A stretch of 5,924 nt of DNA from contig CACYHJ010000172.1 of NCBI GenBank assembly GCA_902774165.1, positions 1 to 5,924 on the forward strand, written 5' to 3'. The DNA is from Oscillospiraceae bacterium. Lineage in GTDB: Bacteria > Bacillota > Clostridia > Oscillospirales > Acutalibacteraceae. Below, piece by piece: positions 5,876 to 5,924 of the stretch. Both the position numbers and the translations under genes were made by a program. Position 1 is the first letter of the stretch. Each line of letters opens with the position of its first letter. The notes beneath the pieces are model-generated. The model did not search any database and was not told where the DNA came from. It saw only the letters and a program-made list of their open reading frames with translations.

Positions 5876-5902
5876 CAATAAAAAGGAGATGGACTTCAAA
5901 TG
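5851..5902 (+). promoter_or_regulatory. Inverted repeat able to bury the start codon in read-through RNA
   Basis: CATTTGAAGT (5851-5860) and ACTTCAAATG (5893-5902) are perfect reverse complements. In RNA the pairing extends inward to 5864 and 5889 through two G-U pairs, giving 14 consecutive pairs with a 24-base loop. The right arm ends exactly on the ATG (5900-5902), while the ribosome binding site (5882-5888) lies in the loop. The left arm is upstream of the expected start of the nearest promoter, so only longer transcripts would contain the hairpin. Confidence 0.6.
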
Positions 5903-5924
5903 GGAACACATGGAGAAAGTAGTA
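5900..5924 (+). CDS. Start of an unidentified gene (cut by the window edge)
   Basis: ATG at 5900 follows AAAGGAG (5882-5888) by eleven bases, slightly long but acceptable, and sits behind its own promoter. Only eight codons are visible, MGTHGESS, then the window ends. This is too little to identify a family. Its separate promoter, the palindrome and the start-codon hairpin suggest regulation independent of the upstream housekeeping genes. Confidence 0.6.

Noticed and set aside
5029..5909. Minus-strand open frames across the RNase M5-like gene and the final gap
   Set aside because: They are antisense to a conserved Toprim gene, and their N-termini (NSEFRI-type repeats) are translations of heptamer array 3.

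Overview
This window is a GC-rich stretch of bacterial chromosome. All its genes lie on the plus strand and are packed like a housekeeping operon. The gene content (alanyl-tRNA synthetase, HIT protein, purine-type phosphoribosyltransferase, ComEC, DNA polymerase III delta, RNase M5-like Toprim protein), the AAGGAG-type ribosome binding sites and the protein sequences point to a high-GC member of the Clostridia. My best guess is the Oscillospirales/Ruminococcaceae, but this is inferred from remembered family resemblance and was not searched.

Layout: 1-1038 is the C-terminal part of alaS, cut by the window edge. A 142-base gap follows, mostly filled by an array of 7-base repeats (1054-1164). 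A HIT-family nucleotide hydrolase follows (1181-1522), then a 51-base gap with a second, short 7-base array (1529-1556). A type I phosphoribosyltransferase (1574-2116) overlaps comEC (2116-4122) by one base. holA (4127-5200) starts four bases after the comEC stop. An RNase M5-like gene (best start 5197, end 5778) overlaps holA by four bases through an apparent CTG start. From 5779 the DNA becomes AT-rich. It holds a third 7-base array (5786-5827), two -10 boxes, a palindrome, a long inverted repeat, and the first eight codons of an unidentified gene (5900 onward).

How the genes fit together: alaS charges and proofreads tRNA-Ala, the HIT protein probably hydrolyses nucleoside phosphoramidates (aminoacyl-AMP is a known Hint substrate), and the phosphoribosyltransferase handles a base plus PRPP. 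ComEC and HolA act on DNA uptake and replication, and the last complete gene probably matures 5S rRNA. I see no intrinsic terminator between the genes, so one long transcript is plausible, possibly boosted by a promoter-like sequence inside comEC.

I found no multi-gene novel defence or mobile system. The observations most worth checking are: (1) heptamer arrays in all three sizeable intergenic gaps, two of which share one purine/pyrimidine skeleton and end against the next ribosome binding site; (2) a 14-pair RNA stem that would bury the start codon of the last gene in read-through transcripts but not in transcripts from the nearest promoter; (3) a ComEC whose C-terminal domain has lost the metallo-beta-lactamase motifs; (4) a probable CTG start codon.
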